The notes under the pieces are model-generated. The model made no database searches and was not told the DNA's origin. It was given only the letters and a program-made list of their open reading frames with translations. From assembly GCA_044230315.1 (NCBI GenBank), contig JBGARJ010000005.1:182188-246187 (forward strand): DNA of 64,000 nt. Reading direction: 5' to 3'. The stretch is from M3007 sp044230315 (GTDB taxonomy: Bacteria; Bacteroidota; Bacteroidia; Chitinophagales; Saprospiraceae). A program made the translations under genes and the position numbers. Below, in pieces: positions 32,513 through 40,674 of the stretch (its first letter is position 1; each line of letters starts with the position of its first letter).

Positions 32513-34531
32513 TTATTTCAGGTAAGTATCCAGCCAGTTGAAAAATTCGCGTTGCCACATGATGCTGTTCTGGGGTTTGGACATCCAGTGGCCTTCGTCG
32601 GGAAAACTCACGAACCGCGACGGGATGCCGCGCAATTGAGCGGCTTGAAATGCTTGCATACCTTCCGAAAAAGGCACGCGGAAATCCAGCTCGTTGTGCA
32701 TGACGAGGATCGGCGTATCCCAGTTCTGGACGTACAAATGCGGGCTGAATTTGGTCCAGGAGTCAGAATGGGGCATATCCCAATACGGCCCGCCCATGTC
32801 GTGATTGGCAAACCACATTTCTTCCGTGGTGCCATACCAACTCAGGGTATTGAACATACCGCAGTGCGCAATAAAGGCTTTGAAGCGTTTTTGGTGGTTA
32901 CCAGCCAGCCAATACACCGAATATCCGCCGAAACTGGCGCCCACAGCGCCGAGCCGTTGGGTATCGATGAAAGGTTCTTTCGACAAAGCATCGGTAGCCG
33001 CCAGCAGGTCCTGCATCGCCAGGCCGCCCCAATCGCCACTAATCTCCGCGTTCCAGGCTTGCCCCTGCGGACCGCCGGGCATACCGCGCCGGCATGGAGC
33101 AATGATCACGTAACCGCTGGATGCCATCAATTGAAGGTTCCAGCGGTAGGAAAAAAACTGACTCAGGGCCGATTGCGGGCCGCCCTGGCAATAGAGCAAG
33201 GCCGGATATTTCTTTTTTGGGTCAAAATCGGGCGGCAGCACCAGCCAGACATTCATATCCTGCCCGTCTACCGTTTTTACCGTACGGCGTTCCACTTTGG
33301 CCTGGGCAATATTATCCCACGATTCTGCCGTCTCCGAGGTCATTTTCCGGGCGGCGCCGGAAGCGATATCTACCGCAAACAACTCGGCCGGCGCCGTCAT
33401 CGACACCCGGGTCGCAACCAGGTTTTTACCAGCTACTTTAAACGCGGTGTAGTCGTGCTGGCCTTCTGTAACACGCCTGATCTTTCGGTCGGCCAGGGTG
33501 ACCTGATACAGCTGGTAGGTGAAGTCGGTGGAACTCAGGAAAAACAAGGAATTGCCGTCGGGGGCCCACTGTGGGCTGTTGGCTTCGTAAATCCAGCCTT
33601 CGGTCAGCTCGCTCCGTTGGTTGGTTCGGGTATCGAGCAGCATGAGGCGTGGGCGATCGGCTTCATTTCCGGCTTGTTCGAGGCTGGTCCAGGCCAGGTA
33701 ACGGCCATCTGGCGAAAAGACAGGGTCGATATCGTAACCCGGCATACCTTCGGTGATATTCAGCGTTTTGCCAGTGGCCAATTCGAAGAGATACAGGTCG
33801 GAATTAGTGCTCTGGCACGCTGCCGTATTGTTCAGTTTGCGACAGGTATACACGATAAACCGGCTATCGGGGCTCCAGGCAATCTGTTCCATGCCGCCCA
33901 TAGGCGAGAGCGGGCTGTCGAACGGTTCGTTCATGATATTGGTCGGGCTGCCGGTGGCTTTGCCGTCCTGTAGGCGGATGTAAAAAACGTTGCTATACTG
34001 ATAGTCGTGCCAGGATTTCCAATGGCGGTAAAAGAGTCCGTTGCTGATCCGGCCGCTGGCTTGCGGCAAATCGGGGTATTTTTCCGTAGGTTTTTGGTCG
34101 AATTGCACATCCTGGGTAAAGAGGATGGACTGACCATTGGGCGCATAGTGAAACCCGTTGATCTCAAAATCGGTCACCATCGTGCGGTGTGAATTTGCTC
34201 CGTCGCGGGCAACCTCGTACAATTTCCCGTCCTGGATAAAGCCAATCCTTTGCCCCGAGGGGTGGAATTCGGCGTCGGAGGCAACGCCGTCGGGATCGGT
34301 CAGCGGACTGATTTGCTGGGATGGCAGATCAACGAGATAAAGGGTCCGCGTACTTTTATTTTTCGCGACGTCGTAGCGTTGCACGCCATACACGGCAGCA
34401 TTGCCGTCGGGCGAAACGCAATCCAGCGCGACCCGCCCCACTTTCCACAACAATTCAGGCGTCAGACGTTGTTTTTGAGCGGAGAGCGTATTCATGATGA
34501 GGAGCGAAAGGAGAAGAAAAGAAAGGCGCAT
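32513..34531 (-). CDS. S9 family prolyl oligopeptidase-type peptidase
   Basis: 672 residues with a signal peptide ending in LSAQ. The N-terminal part is a beta-propeller with WD40/TolB-like repeats (SPDGNAAVYGV, FHPSGQRIGF, FSPDGRYLAW). The C-terminal alpha/beta-hydrolase carries the catalytic Ser in GASFGGYS (near 533), Asp in NELDFRVP (near 613) and His in PDEGHWMS (near 645). It should cleave short peptides in the periplasm, as acylaminoacyl- or dipeptidyl-peptidases of this group do. ATG 34531 is preferred to the TTG at 34543. Confidence 0.93.
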   Translation of the reverse strand: MRLSFLLLSLLIMNTLSAQKQRLTPELLWKVGRVALDCVSPDGNAAVYGVQRYDVAKNKSTRTLYLVDLPSQQISPLTDPDGVASDAEFHPSGQRIGFIQDGKLYEVARDGANSHRTMVTDFEINGFHYAPNGQSILFTQDVQFDQKPTEKYPDLPQASGRISNGLFYRHWKSWHDYQYSNVFYIRLQDGKATGSPTNIMNEPFDSPLSPMGGMEQIAWSPDSRFIVYTCRKLNNTAACQSTNSDLYLFELATGKTLNITEGMPGYDIDPVFSPDGRYLAWTSLEQAGNEADRPRLMLLDTRTNQRSELTEGWIYEANSPQWAPDGNSLFFLSSTDFTYQLYQVTLADRKIRRVTEGQHDYTAFKVAGKNLVATRVSMTAPAELFAVDIASGAARKMTSETAESWDNIAQAKVERRTVKTVDGQDMNVWLVLPPDFDPKKKYPALLYCQGGPQSALSQFFSYRWNLQLMASSGYVIIAPCRRGMPGGPQGQAWNAEISGDWGGLAMQDLLAATDALSKEPFIDTQRLGAVGASFGGYSVYWLAGNHQKRFKAFIAHCGMFNTLSWYGTTEEMWFANHDMGGPYWDMPHSDSWTKFSPHLYVQNWDTPILVMHNELDFRVPFSEGMQAFQAAQLRGIPSRFVSFPDEGHWMSKPQNSIMWQREFFNWLDTYLK

Positions 34532-34691
34532 GCTAATTTTCAATACTTTTGGCGGTGAGCAAATATGGCATAAATATCCGGGGTGAAATGGCGTGCGAAA
34601 ATTTCGGCCGGTGGTTGCCGGATGGCACCGGTTCGTCGTTTTTGGGCGGATTGCTTTCTCCCGGAGATACTGGTAGCAAAAGTACGCTTAT

Positions 34692-35333
34692 ATGAAAAAA
34701 TACCTGATGGAAGGTTTGGGCACATTTTGCCTTGGGCTGGTTATGCTGATGAGCGCGGGCAGCGGCGGTGCAACTACTTTCGCACCGTTTACCATTGGCG
34801 CGATGCTGGTGGCGCTGATGTACACCGCGCGGCCCATGTCGGGCGCGCATTTCAACCCGGCGATTTCGCTGGCGGTATTGATCCAGGGCAGGTTGCATCG
34901 CCGGGACATATTCTATTACTGTGTGGCGCAACTGGCCGGCGGCGTGTTGGCGGTATTTATCGCCGGCTTTTTGCTGCATTGCGGCGGCGCCCAGGAAATC
35001 GCCACCCGGGCAAATGACCCGTTTTGCGCACTCATCGCAGAATTTTTAGGGGTATTTGTACTGGCATTTGTGTTTTTGCAAACTACAGCCAATAATAACG
35101 ATACATCCACTAACCAGATGCAGCCGGCATTAGCCGTCGGATTTGCTTTGACGGCGTTGACTGCCTTGTTTGCCGGTATTTCCGGGGCAGTATTTAATCC
35201 GGCCCTGGCATTAGCCATGATCTTGTCTGGCTTTAGCGCGTGGGGCGATTTTTGGTTGTATTTGGTCAGCGCTTTGCTGGGGGCTGTAGCGGCCGCTTCG
35301 GTATGGAGGATGATGCAGGAGGAGGCCGCGTGA
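34692..35333 (+). CDS. Aquaporin/MIP family channel
   Basis: 213 residues, six transmembrane segments. The two half-helix motifs are SGAHFNPAISLA (NPA at about 56-58) and ISGAVFNPALALA (NPA at about 169-171). The residue following the second NPA, normally the selectivity-filter Arg, is Leu here (NPAL), so transport may differ from water or glycerol channels. The N-terminus is short, starting directly with helix 1. It has no operon partner; the small protein at 35440 follows after about 106 bp. Confidence 0.87.
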   Translation: MKKYLMEGLGTFCLGLVMLMSAGSGGATTFAPFTIGAMLVALMYTARPMSGAHFNPAISLAVLIQGRLHRRDIFYYCVAQLAGGVLAVFIAGFLLHCGGAQEIATRANDPFCALIAEFLGVFVLAFVFLQTTANNNDTSTNQMQPALAVGFALTALTALFAGISGAVFNPALALAMILSGFSAWGDFWLYLVSALLGAVAAASVWRMMQEEAA

Positions 35334-35439
35334 TAAATTTACACATCAGGCGCATAAACCACTTTCCGTCGGACAGATTTTCCAAACCTTATCGTTTTTT
35401 GCATTTTTGCCCCGCTAACAACGCCTAACAAACTGCCTG

Positions 35440-35721
35440 ATGCGGATTATTGGAACTATTGCACACCCGAATCTGAAGATAACCATTTTCAAAACGGATA
35501 ACCGCATTTCCGTCAAATTCGAAAACGAAGGATACGAACAAACCGTAAAATTCGGCATGGATGAACGGATGGGGAGCCTGGAGGCGGTGCAAAAATGGGC
35601 CGATGCAGTGTTCATGGAGGGGGTATTGCATCGGATGCAGGACCTGCACCAGCAGAACCTCGCAGCCCTGGCACGCGCTTTTCCTACATCAGATAACCAG
35701 GAATTTGAAACCATTATCTGA
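35440..35721 (+). CDS. Small conserved hypothetical protein
   Basis: 93 residues with no signal peptide or membrane segment. The first half is predicted beta-rich (RIIGTIAHPNLKITIFKTDNRIS, that is, strands with alternating hydrophobics) and the second half helical (LEAVQKWADAVFMEGVLHRM). It is acidic/neutral and Met-rich. I do not recognise a named family. Codon use matches the neighbours and the frame is fully open with a good ATG, so I take it as real. Confidence 0.6.
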   Translation: MRIIGTIAHPNLKITIFKTDNRISVKFENEGYEQTVKFGMDERMGSLEAVQKWADAVFMEGVLHRMQDLHQQNLAALARAFPTSDNQEFETII

Positions 35722-35853
35722 TTTATTTTACTCACACATAACTTCGCCTGTATCCAGTAATTCTACTGCCATTGCCCCATCCATTTTTTCTTTTCGTATC
35801 ATTGCACCCGCTTATTTAAACACATTTATTCTCTAACTCTTCAGCAGTTTCTT

Positions 35854-37470
35854 ATGAAAAAATTGCTATTCACTTTGATAATTCTGGCGCCATTTGTTGC
35901 CCTAGCGCAGAATGAGAAGACTGTTCGGCCGCTATTTGAAAAAAAGACGATAGGTGAGATTCGTTTGACCTTACCCGCAAAAAACTGGAGCGATGCACTG
36001 GATTCCATGCGTTTGTACGGCGAAGGCATGATGTTGGGTTCGGTCGCGGTCGATGGCGTGCAGTACGACAGCATTGGTGTGCGGTTTCGCGGCAATAATT
36101 CGTATCAGCTGGGTATGAAGCGCAACCCCTTTCAAATCAAACTGAATTTCACCAAGCCTGAGCAAAACCACCAGGGGTACACCTCCCTCAAACTTTCCTG
36201 CGCCCTCCGCGACCCCAGCATGGTGCGCGAAGTGCTGTTTCACGAGATTGCGGGCAAATACATGCCCTCGCCGCAGGCGGCATATACCAAATTGTATGTC
36301 AACAATGAATACGTAGGCGTCTTTGTCGACCTGGAAAGTGTGGACGGTCAATTTTTGCTGTCACACTACGGTTCCGACGACAACGCGTTTTTCAAAGCGG
36401 GGGTCGATTACAAACCGGCTAATCCGACACCGAATTGCAAACAGAATATTTTCGGGTCGCTGGAATACGAGGAAAACATCGATTGTTACCGCAATAATTT
36501 TGAAATGCGCTCCGACCGCGGCTGGGCCGACCTGCAGGAGCTTACCCGTGTCCTGAACCAGGAGCCCGGGCGTATCGACCGGGTGCTCGACGTGGATCGC
36601 GCCTTATGGATGCTGGCCCTGAACAATGTCATGGTCAACCTCAGCAGCTACTCCGGCAATTATAGCGTGAACTATTACCTTTACAAAGACAACAACGGCC
36701 GCTTTCAGCCCGTGCATTGGGATCTGAACCTGAGCTTTGGCAGCTTTAAAAATACCGGCAACGGCAGCGACCTCGATTTGCGCGGTTTGCAGCGCCTCGA
36801 CCCGCTCTTGCACGCCGACAATCCGTACAAGCCACTGATCAGCCAGCTGCTCAAAGACCCCTTGTACAAGAAAATCTACCTCGCACACGTCCGCCAGATC
36901 AACGACGACAATTTCGCAAGCGGCGCTTACGAAAAGCGGGCACAGGAACTGCAGGCTATGATCGTGGTGCCCTTCAACGACGACAAGAACAAGTTGTACA
37001 GTATCGACGAGTTTCAAAAAAGTCTGCGGGAAACGATTGGCCGGAAAAGCAAAATTCCGGGCATCATGGAACTGATGTCAAAACGGTCGCGCTTCCTGAA
37101 GGACCATCCGGAACTGACCGCCCTGCCCTGCTCGATCAGCGATATCAGCGTGCAAGGCCGCGGGAAGTTTGAAAACCAGCACATCAACACCTTCCGGATC
37201 CTGGCCAAGGCCGATCGCTTCCCCAAAAAACTCATTATTTACTACCGTTTTGCCGACAATCAGCCGTACACCGCCATGGTGATGCCCGAAGAAGCCTCCA
37301 CCGACCTGCCTTCCGGCATGAAGGCTTTTGCTGCGAACATTGAGGCTAAAAGCGAAAACGCGGTCCTGGATTATTACATCCTGGGCGAAAATGCCGGAAC
37401 GGTTTCTTTTGCGCCGAGAGACTATTACGCCAAGCCGTATAAGGTCAAACTCAGCGATTTGAACAAATGA
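35854..37470 (+). CDS. Secreted CotH-type kinase (copy 1)
   Basis: 538 residues with a signal peptide (MKKLLFTLIILAPFVALAQ). The CotH kinase fold is recognised by VRFRGNNSY (ribose/phosphate loop), NPFQIKLNF with the putative ATP-binding Lys, LYVNNEYVGVFVDLESVDG and the metal-binding HWDLNLSFG near residue 287, where many family members have WDLD. The last 100 residues form an Ig-like domain (YYILGENAGTVSF). CotH proteins are atypical secreted protein kinases first known from Bacillus spore coats; the substrate here is unknown. It has its own terminator and is a tandem paralogue of the next gene. Confidence 0.85.
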   Translation: MKKLLFTLIILAPFVALAQNEKTVRPLFEKKTIGEIRLTLPAKNWSDALDSMRLYGEGMMLGSVAVDGVQYDSIGVRFRGNNSYQLGMKRNPFQIKLNFTKPEQNHQGYTSLKLSCALRDPSMVREVLFHEIAGKYMPSPQAAYTKLYVNNEYVGVFVDLESVDGQFLLSHYGSDDNAFFKAGVDYKPANPTPNCKQNIFGSLEYEENIDCYRNNFEMRSDRGWADLQELTRVLNQEPGRIDRVLDVDRALWMLALNNVMVNLSSYSGNYSVNYYLYKDNNGRFQPVHWDLNLSFGSFKNTGNGSDLDLRGLQRLDPLLHADNPYKPLISQLLKDPLYKKIYLAHVRQINDDNFASGAYEKRAQELQAMIVVPFNDDKNKLYSIDEFQKSLRETIGRKSKIPGIMELMSKRSRFLKDHPELTALPCSISDISVQGRGKFENQHINTFRILAKADRFPKKLIIYYRFADNQPYTAMVMPEEASTDLPSGMKAFAANIEAKSENAVLDYYILGENAGTVSFAPRDYYAKPYKVKLSDLNK

Positions 37471-37492
37471 CACCGCTGCCATGATAAGAAAT

Positions 37493-37536
37493 AAAACCGC
37501 CGGATGGACGTTTTGCCGCCCGGTGGTTTTGTTTTT
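37493..37536 (+). terminator. Rho-independent terminator after first CotH gene
   Basis: AAAACCGCCGG pairs with CCGGTGGTTTT (arms 37493-37503 and 37520-37530, one G-U), followed by GTTTTTA. It ends transcription of the first CotH gene and makes the second an independent unit. Confidence 0.78.
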
Positions 37537-37625
37537 ACAGCATCCCAATCACCGCAAATCCGGCGTATTCTTGTAGCGGAATTCCAAATATGTCCGCCGT
37601 TCATTTCACAACCTTTCCCTCCACC

Positions 37626-39224
37626 ATGCATACCTTTTCTCCCCTCCCCCAAACCCTCGTTTTTGTATTGGCGCTGGCATGCTGCCTGCCACTTCAGGCC
37701 CAGGATTTTTATGGCAAGGGCGTCCAGGAAGTGCGTATCGAGCTGCCCTATCCGAACTGGGACAAAAAACTGGATTCGCTCAAAAGCGCCAACCCGGAGG
37801 CCCGGCTCCTGGGCTCGGCCACGATCAACGGCGTGCGGTTTGACAGTGTAGGCGTACGGTACAAGGGCAATAGCTCCTATTTCCGGTCGCGAAAGGAGAC
37901 GTTTAAAAAACTGCCCATCAACGTAAAACTGGATTACAAGATCAAGACCCAAAAACTGAAGGATGGGCAGAGTACAGTCAAATTGTCCAATGCATTCCTC
38001 GATCCCAGTTTTATCCGCGACCCGTTGGCCTATCAACTCATCCGGTCGTACATGCCGGCGCCCTTGTGCAATTTCACCAAGGTGTATATCAACAACTTGT
38101 TCTACGGCGTGTATGTGAATACCGAATCGATCGACGGTAATTTTTTGCAAAAGCACTTCCAAACGACCACCGGTTTTCTGGTCAAGTGCGACCCCGACAA
38201 CTGGAAGCGTGTGCGCAGTCAAAGCGGTTGCCCAAAGGGGGAAAATGCCTCCCTCGCATATCTCAACGACAGCCCGGGCTGCTACGACGCTTTTTACGAA
38301 GTGGACGACGCGGCGAGCTGGAAGCCGCTCCTGAATATCATCCGGGTGTTGAACAAAACACCCGACCAGGTAGAATCCGTGCTGGATATCGATCAAACCT
38401 TGTGGATGCATGCACTGAACAATGTAATCGTTAACCTCGACAGTTATACCGGCTCTTTATCGCACAATTATTACTTGTGGATCGACACCACGGGCGTCGG
38501 GCATCCCCTGATCTGGGATCTCAACATGGCCTTCGGCGGCTGGCGGCGCAATTTCAGTTTCGAACAGATGAAAGACGACGAACTGATCCAGTTCAGCCCC
38601 TTGGCCGAGTTCGACAACCCGAAACGGCCGCTGATCTCCAAATTGTTGCGCACACCGCTTTACCGCAAATTGTACCTGGCGCACATGCGCACCATCGTCA
38701 AGGAGTACCTCGAAAATGGTGAATGGCTCAAAGAAGGCCAGGCCATGATGAAGGAGATCGATCCGCTGGTCAAGAAGGATTCGCTCAAACTGTATTCCTA
38801 CGAAGACTTTCAACAATCGATGGATAAAACCATGGTGTCAGGCCCGGATAATGTGATCGGAATCCGCCAGCTCATGGATAAGCGCACGCAGTTTCTGTTG
38901 AAGCATCCGGCCTTCGCAAAAAAACCACCGGTAATCAGCATGGTGAAACATATTGCTGATGGCGATCAACTACTGGTAACAGCCAAACTGGAGAACGGGC
39001 AAAATGGGTGGCTTTTTTACCGGACCCAGAGGATGTTTGCCTTTACCCGCGTGGCGATGCACGATGATGGTCAGGACGGCGATGCTGCGGCTGCCGACGG
39101 TATTTTCAGCGCCCGGTTGCCTAAAGAGCGCATCACACAATATTATGTTGTCGGCGAAAATGCCGATGCCGCCGCAAGCTACCCCGAACGCGCTTCTTAC
39201 GAATTCATCAAAATTGAAAATTAA
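37626..39224 (+). CDS. Secreted CotH-type kinase (copy 2)
   Basis: 532 residues from ATG 37626, with a signal peptide ending in LQAQ. It has the same plan as copy 1: VRYKGNSSYF, PINVKLDY, VYINNLFYGVYVNTESIDG, and IWDLNMAFGG near residue 293, again with Asn in the WDLN motif. The C-terminal Ig-like domain includes ITQYYVVGENADAAAS. Sequence divergence from copy 1 is large (only the motifs and spacing agree), so the duplication is old. The in-frame ATG at 37590 would give a less suitable signal peptide. It ends 8 bp before the stop of the convergent transporter gene. Confidence 0.84.
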   Translation: MHTFSPLPQTLVFVLALACCLPLQAQDFYGKGVQEVRIELPYPNWDKKLDSLKSANPEARLLGSATINGVRFDSVGVRYKGNSSYFRSRKETFKKLPINVKLDYKIKTQKLKDGQSTVKLSNAFLDPSFIRDPLAYQLIRSYMPAPLCNFTKVYINNLFYGVYVNTESIDGNFLQKHFQTTTGFLVKCDPDNWKRVRSQSGCPKGENASLAYLNDSPGCYDAFYEVDDAASWKPLLNIIRVLNKTPDQVESVLDIDQTLWMHALNNVIVNLDSYTGSLSHNYYLWIDTTGVGHPLIWDLNMAFGGWRRNFSFEQMKDDELIQFSPLAEFDNPKRPLISKLLRTPLYRKLYLAHMRTIVKEYLENGEWLKEGQAMMKEIDPLVKKDSLKLYSYEDFQQSMDKTMVSGPDNVIGIRQLMDKRTQFLLKHPAFAKKPPVISMVKHIADGDQLLVTAKLENGQNGWLFYRTQRMFAFTRVAMHDDGQDGDAAAADGIFSARLPKERITQYYVVGENADAAASYPERASYEFIKIEN

Positions 39225-39231
39225 CACCTGT

Positions 39232-40500
39232 TTACCACAAGCGAACGGCCAGCCAAAAAAGTCCGATCAACATTACCGAGCCAAAGCCTGCAGCCAGATA
39301 CCTGCGCATGCTCCGGTGTCCGCGTAAGATCGAAACAGCAGCCTTGAAAACCGAATTCGATAAGGCCGCTACCATGACCATGTTGGCGCCGTATTCGTAT
39401 GCCGTGGCCTGCTTCGCCCATTTGGCGGTGCTGATCGTGATAGCATCCATATCAGCAATACCGGAAATGATGCCGGAAAGGTAGGAGCCCGATTCGCCGA
39501 ACCATTGCCTGGAATAATACATAAACAGGCTAACGGCAATGTATAAGAGCCCAAAAAAAAGGGCATTCTTCAAATCGAGCGGGTTGCCAAGTGACAGCTG
39601 GGCCGCGCTTTCTGCGCTTTTCCAGGTACGGGTCCGGTACCAAACCGCAGCCAGGCTGAGCGCCAACATGATCAGGCATGGCGGCAAAAGTTGCCAACTG
39701 ACGGGTGGACTAAACAAAACAGTCAGCAACAAGATACGGATATACATGACCGATGAAGCCAACAGGATACCCGCGCTCAAAGGGCGCGACAATTCGGGCG
39801 TTTCCCGGCTGCGGGCTCCAAATACCCAGGCGATCATGGTCGACGAAAACAACCCACCCAACAACGCTGTGAGCAGAATGCCCCGCTGCGGTCCGGTAAA
39901 TTTCAACAACAGGTATCCGGTAAAACTGATGGACGATACCAGTACGATAATCCAGCCGAGCTCGCGGTAGTTCAACAAATCGTCGGGGCCAAAATACGCA
40001 TCGGGGAGCAGCGCTAGCAGCAATACGGCCACCACAAAAAACTTGATAAACGCGGCAAGTTCGAGGTGGGTGATCTGTTTTACAAACCAATGAAATTCTT
40101 CCTTCAGGGAGAGCAAAACAGTCACCAGCACCGCTGTAGCCAGCCCTTCTGCCGGGTGGCCAAAAGCGACCAGCGCCCCCAATGCGTATGCAGTAGTGGC
40201 GGCCAGTTCGGTGGTCATGCCAAAGTTGCTCGCTTGCGCCTGCATATAATAAGCAATTACCACCAGCAGAAACAAGCCCAGGCTAACAGCCGGCAGGAAC
40301 CACGGCAGGTATTGGTCGGAAATAAACCCTGCCAGAAACCCCAGGATCGCCAGCAATGGAAAGGTGCGCAGTCCGGCAAAGTGCCGGGTTTCGGTTTGTT
40401 GCTTGTGTTCCCGTTCGAGGCCTATGATCAAACCGAGACCGGTGGAAACGATCAGTCCCTGAAAAAAAGGCGGGAGGAACCCGAGCCAGGTGTTATCCAT
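39232..40500 (-). CDS. MgtC/SapB and DUF4010 membrane protein
   Basis: 422 residues, about eleven to twelve transmembrane helices. The N-terminal part is the MgtC/SapB domain (GLGLIIGLEREHKQ, then GLRTFPLLAILGFLAG), whose Asp/Glu-containing helices are thought to act in magnesium-related transport or regulation. The C-terminal part is DUF4010 (GLFSSTMIAWVFGARS, ISGIADMDAITIS). The fused form is widespread and probably a permease; substrate unproven. Separated from mutS2 upstream by 174 bp in which I see no gene. Confidence 0.87.
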   Translation of the reverse strand: MDNTWLGFLPPFFQGLIVSTGLGLIIGLEREHKQQTETRHFAGLRTFPLLAILGFLAGFISDQYLPWFLPAVSLGLFLLVVIAYYMQAQASNFGMTTELAATTAYALGALVAFGHPAEGLATAVLVTVLLSLKEEFHWFVKQITHLELAAFIKFFVVAVLLLALLPDAYFGPDDLLNYRELGWIIVLVSSISFTGYLLLKFTGPQRGILLTALLGGLFSSTMIAWVFGARSRETPELSRPLSAGILLASSVMYIRILLLTVLFSPPVSWQLLPPCLIMLALSLAAVWYRTRTWKSAESAAQLSLGNPLDLKNALFFGLLYIAVSLFMYYSRQWFGESGSYLSGIISGIADMDAITISTAKWAKQATAYEYGANMVMVAALSNSVFKAAVSILRGHRSMRRYLAAGFGSVMLIGLFWLAVRLW

Positions 40501-40674
40501 AGTTTAAAAATTAAGCACTTATCCGAAAACCGCTTTTTAGGCTAAAAAGGACCGCCCTGGAATCAGGCAAGGCAAATTTTCAGATTGTAGCCGGATGCCT
40601 GCGGACCGAAAATTCCAGGAATCTCGATTTTATCAGATGGTTTTTTGGGGTAAAAAAGGATTTTCGGACAGGCG

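Noticed and set aside
32432..33973. 513-codon plus-strand open frame
   Set aside because: It is antisense to the S9 peptidase, which has signal peptide and a full catalytic triad. The frame has no domain and atypical His/Arg-rich composition.
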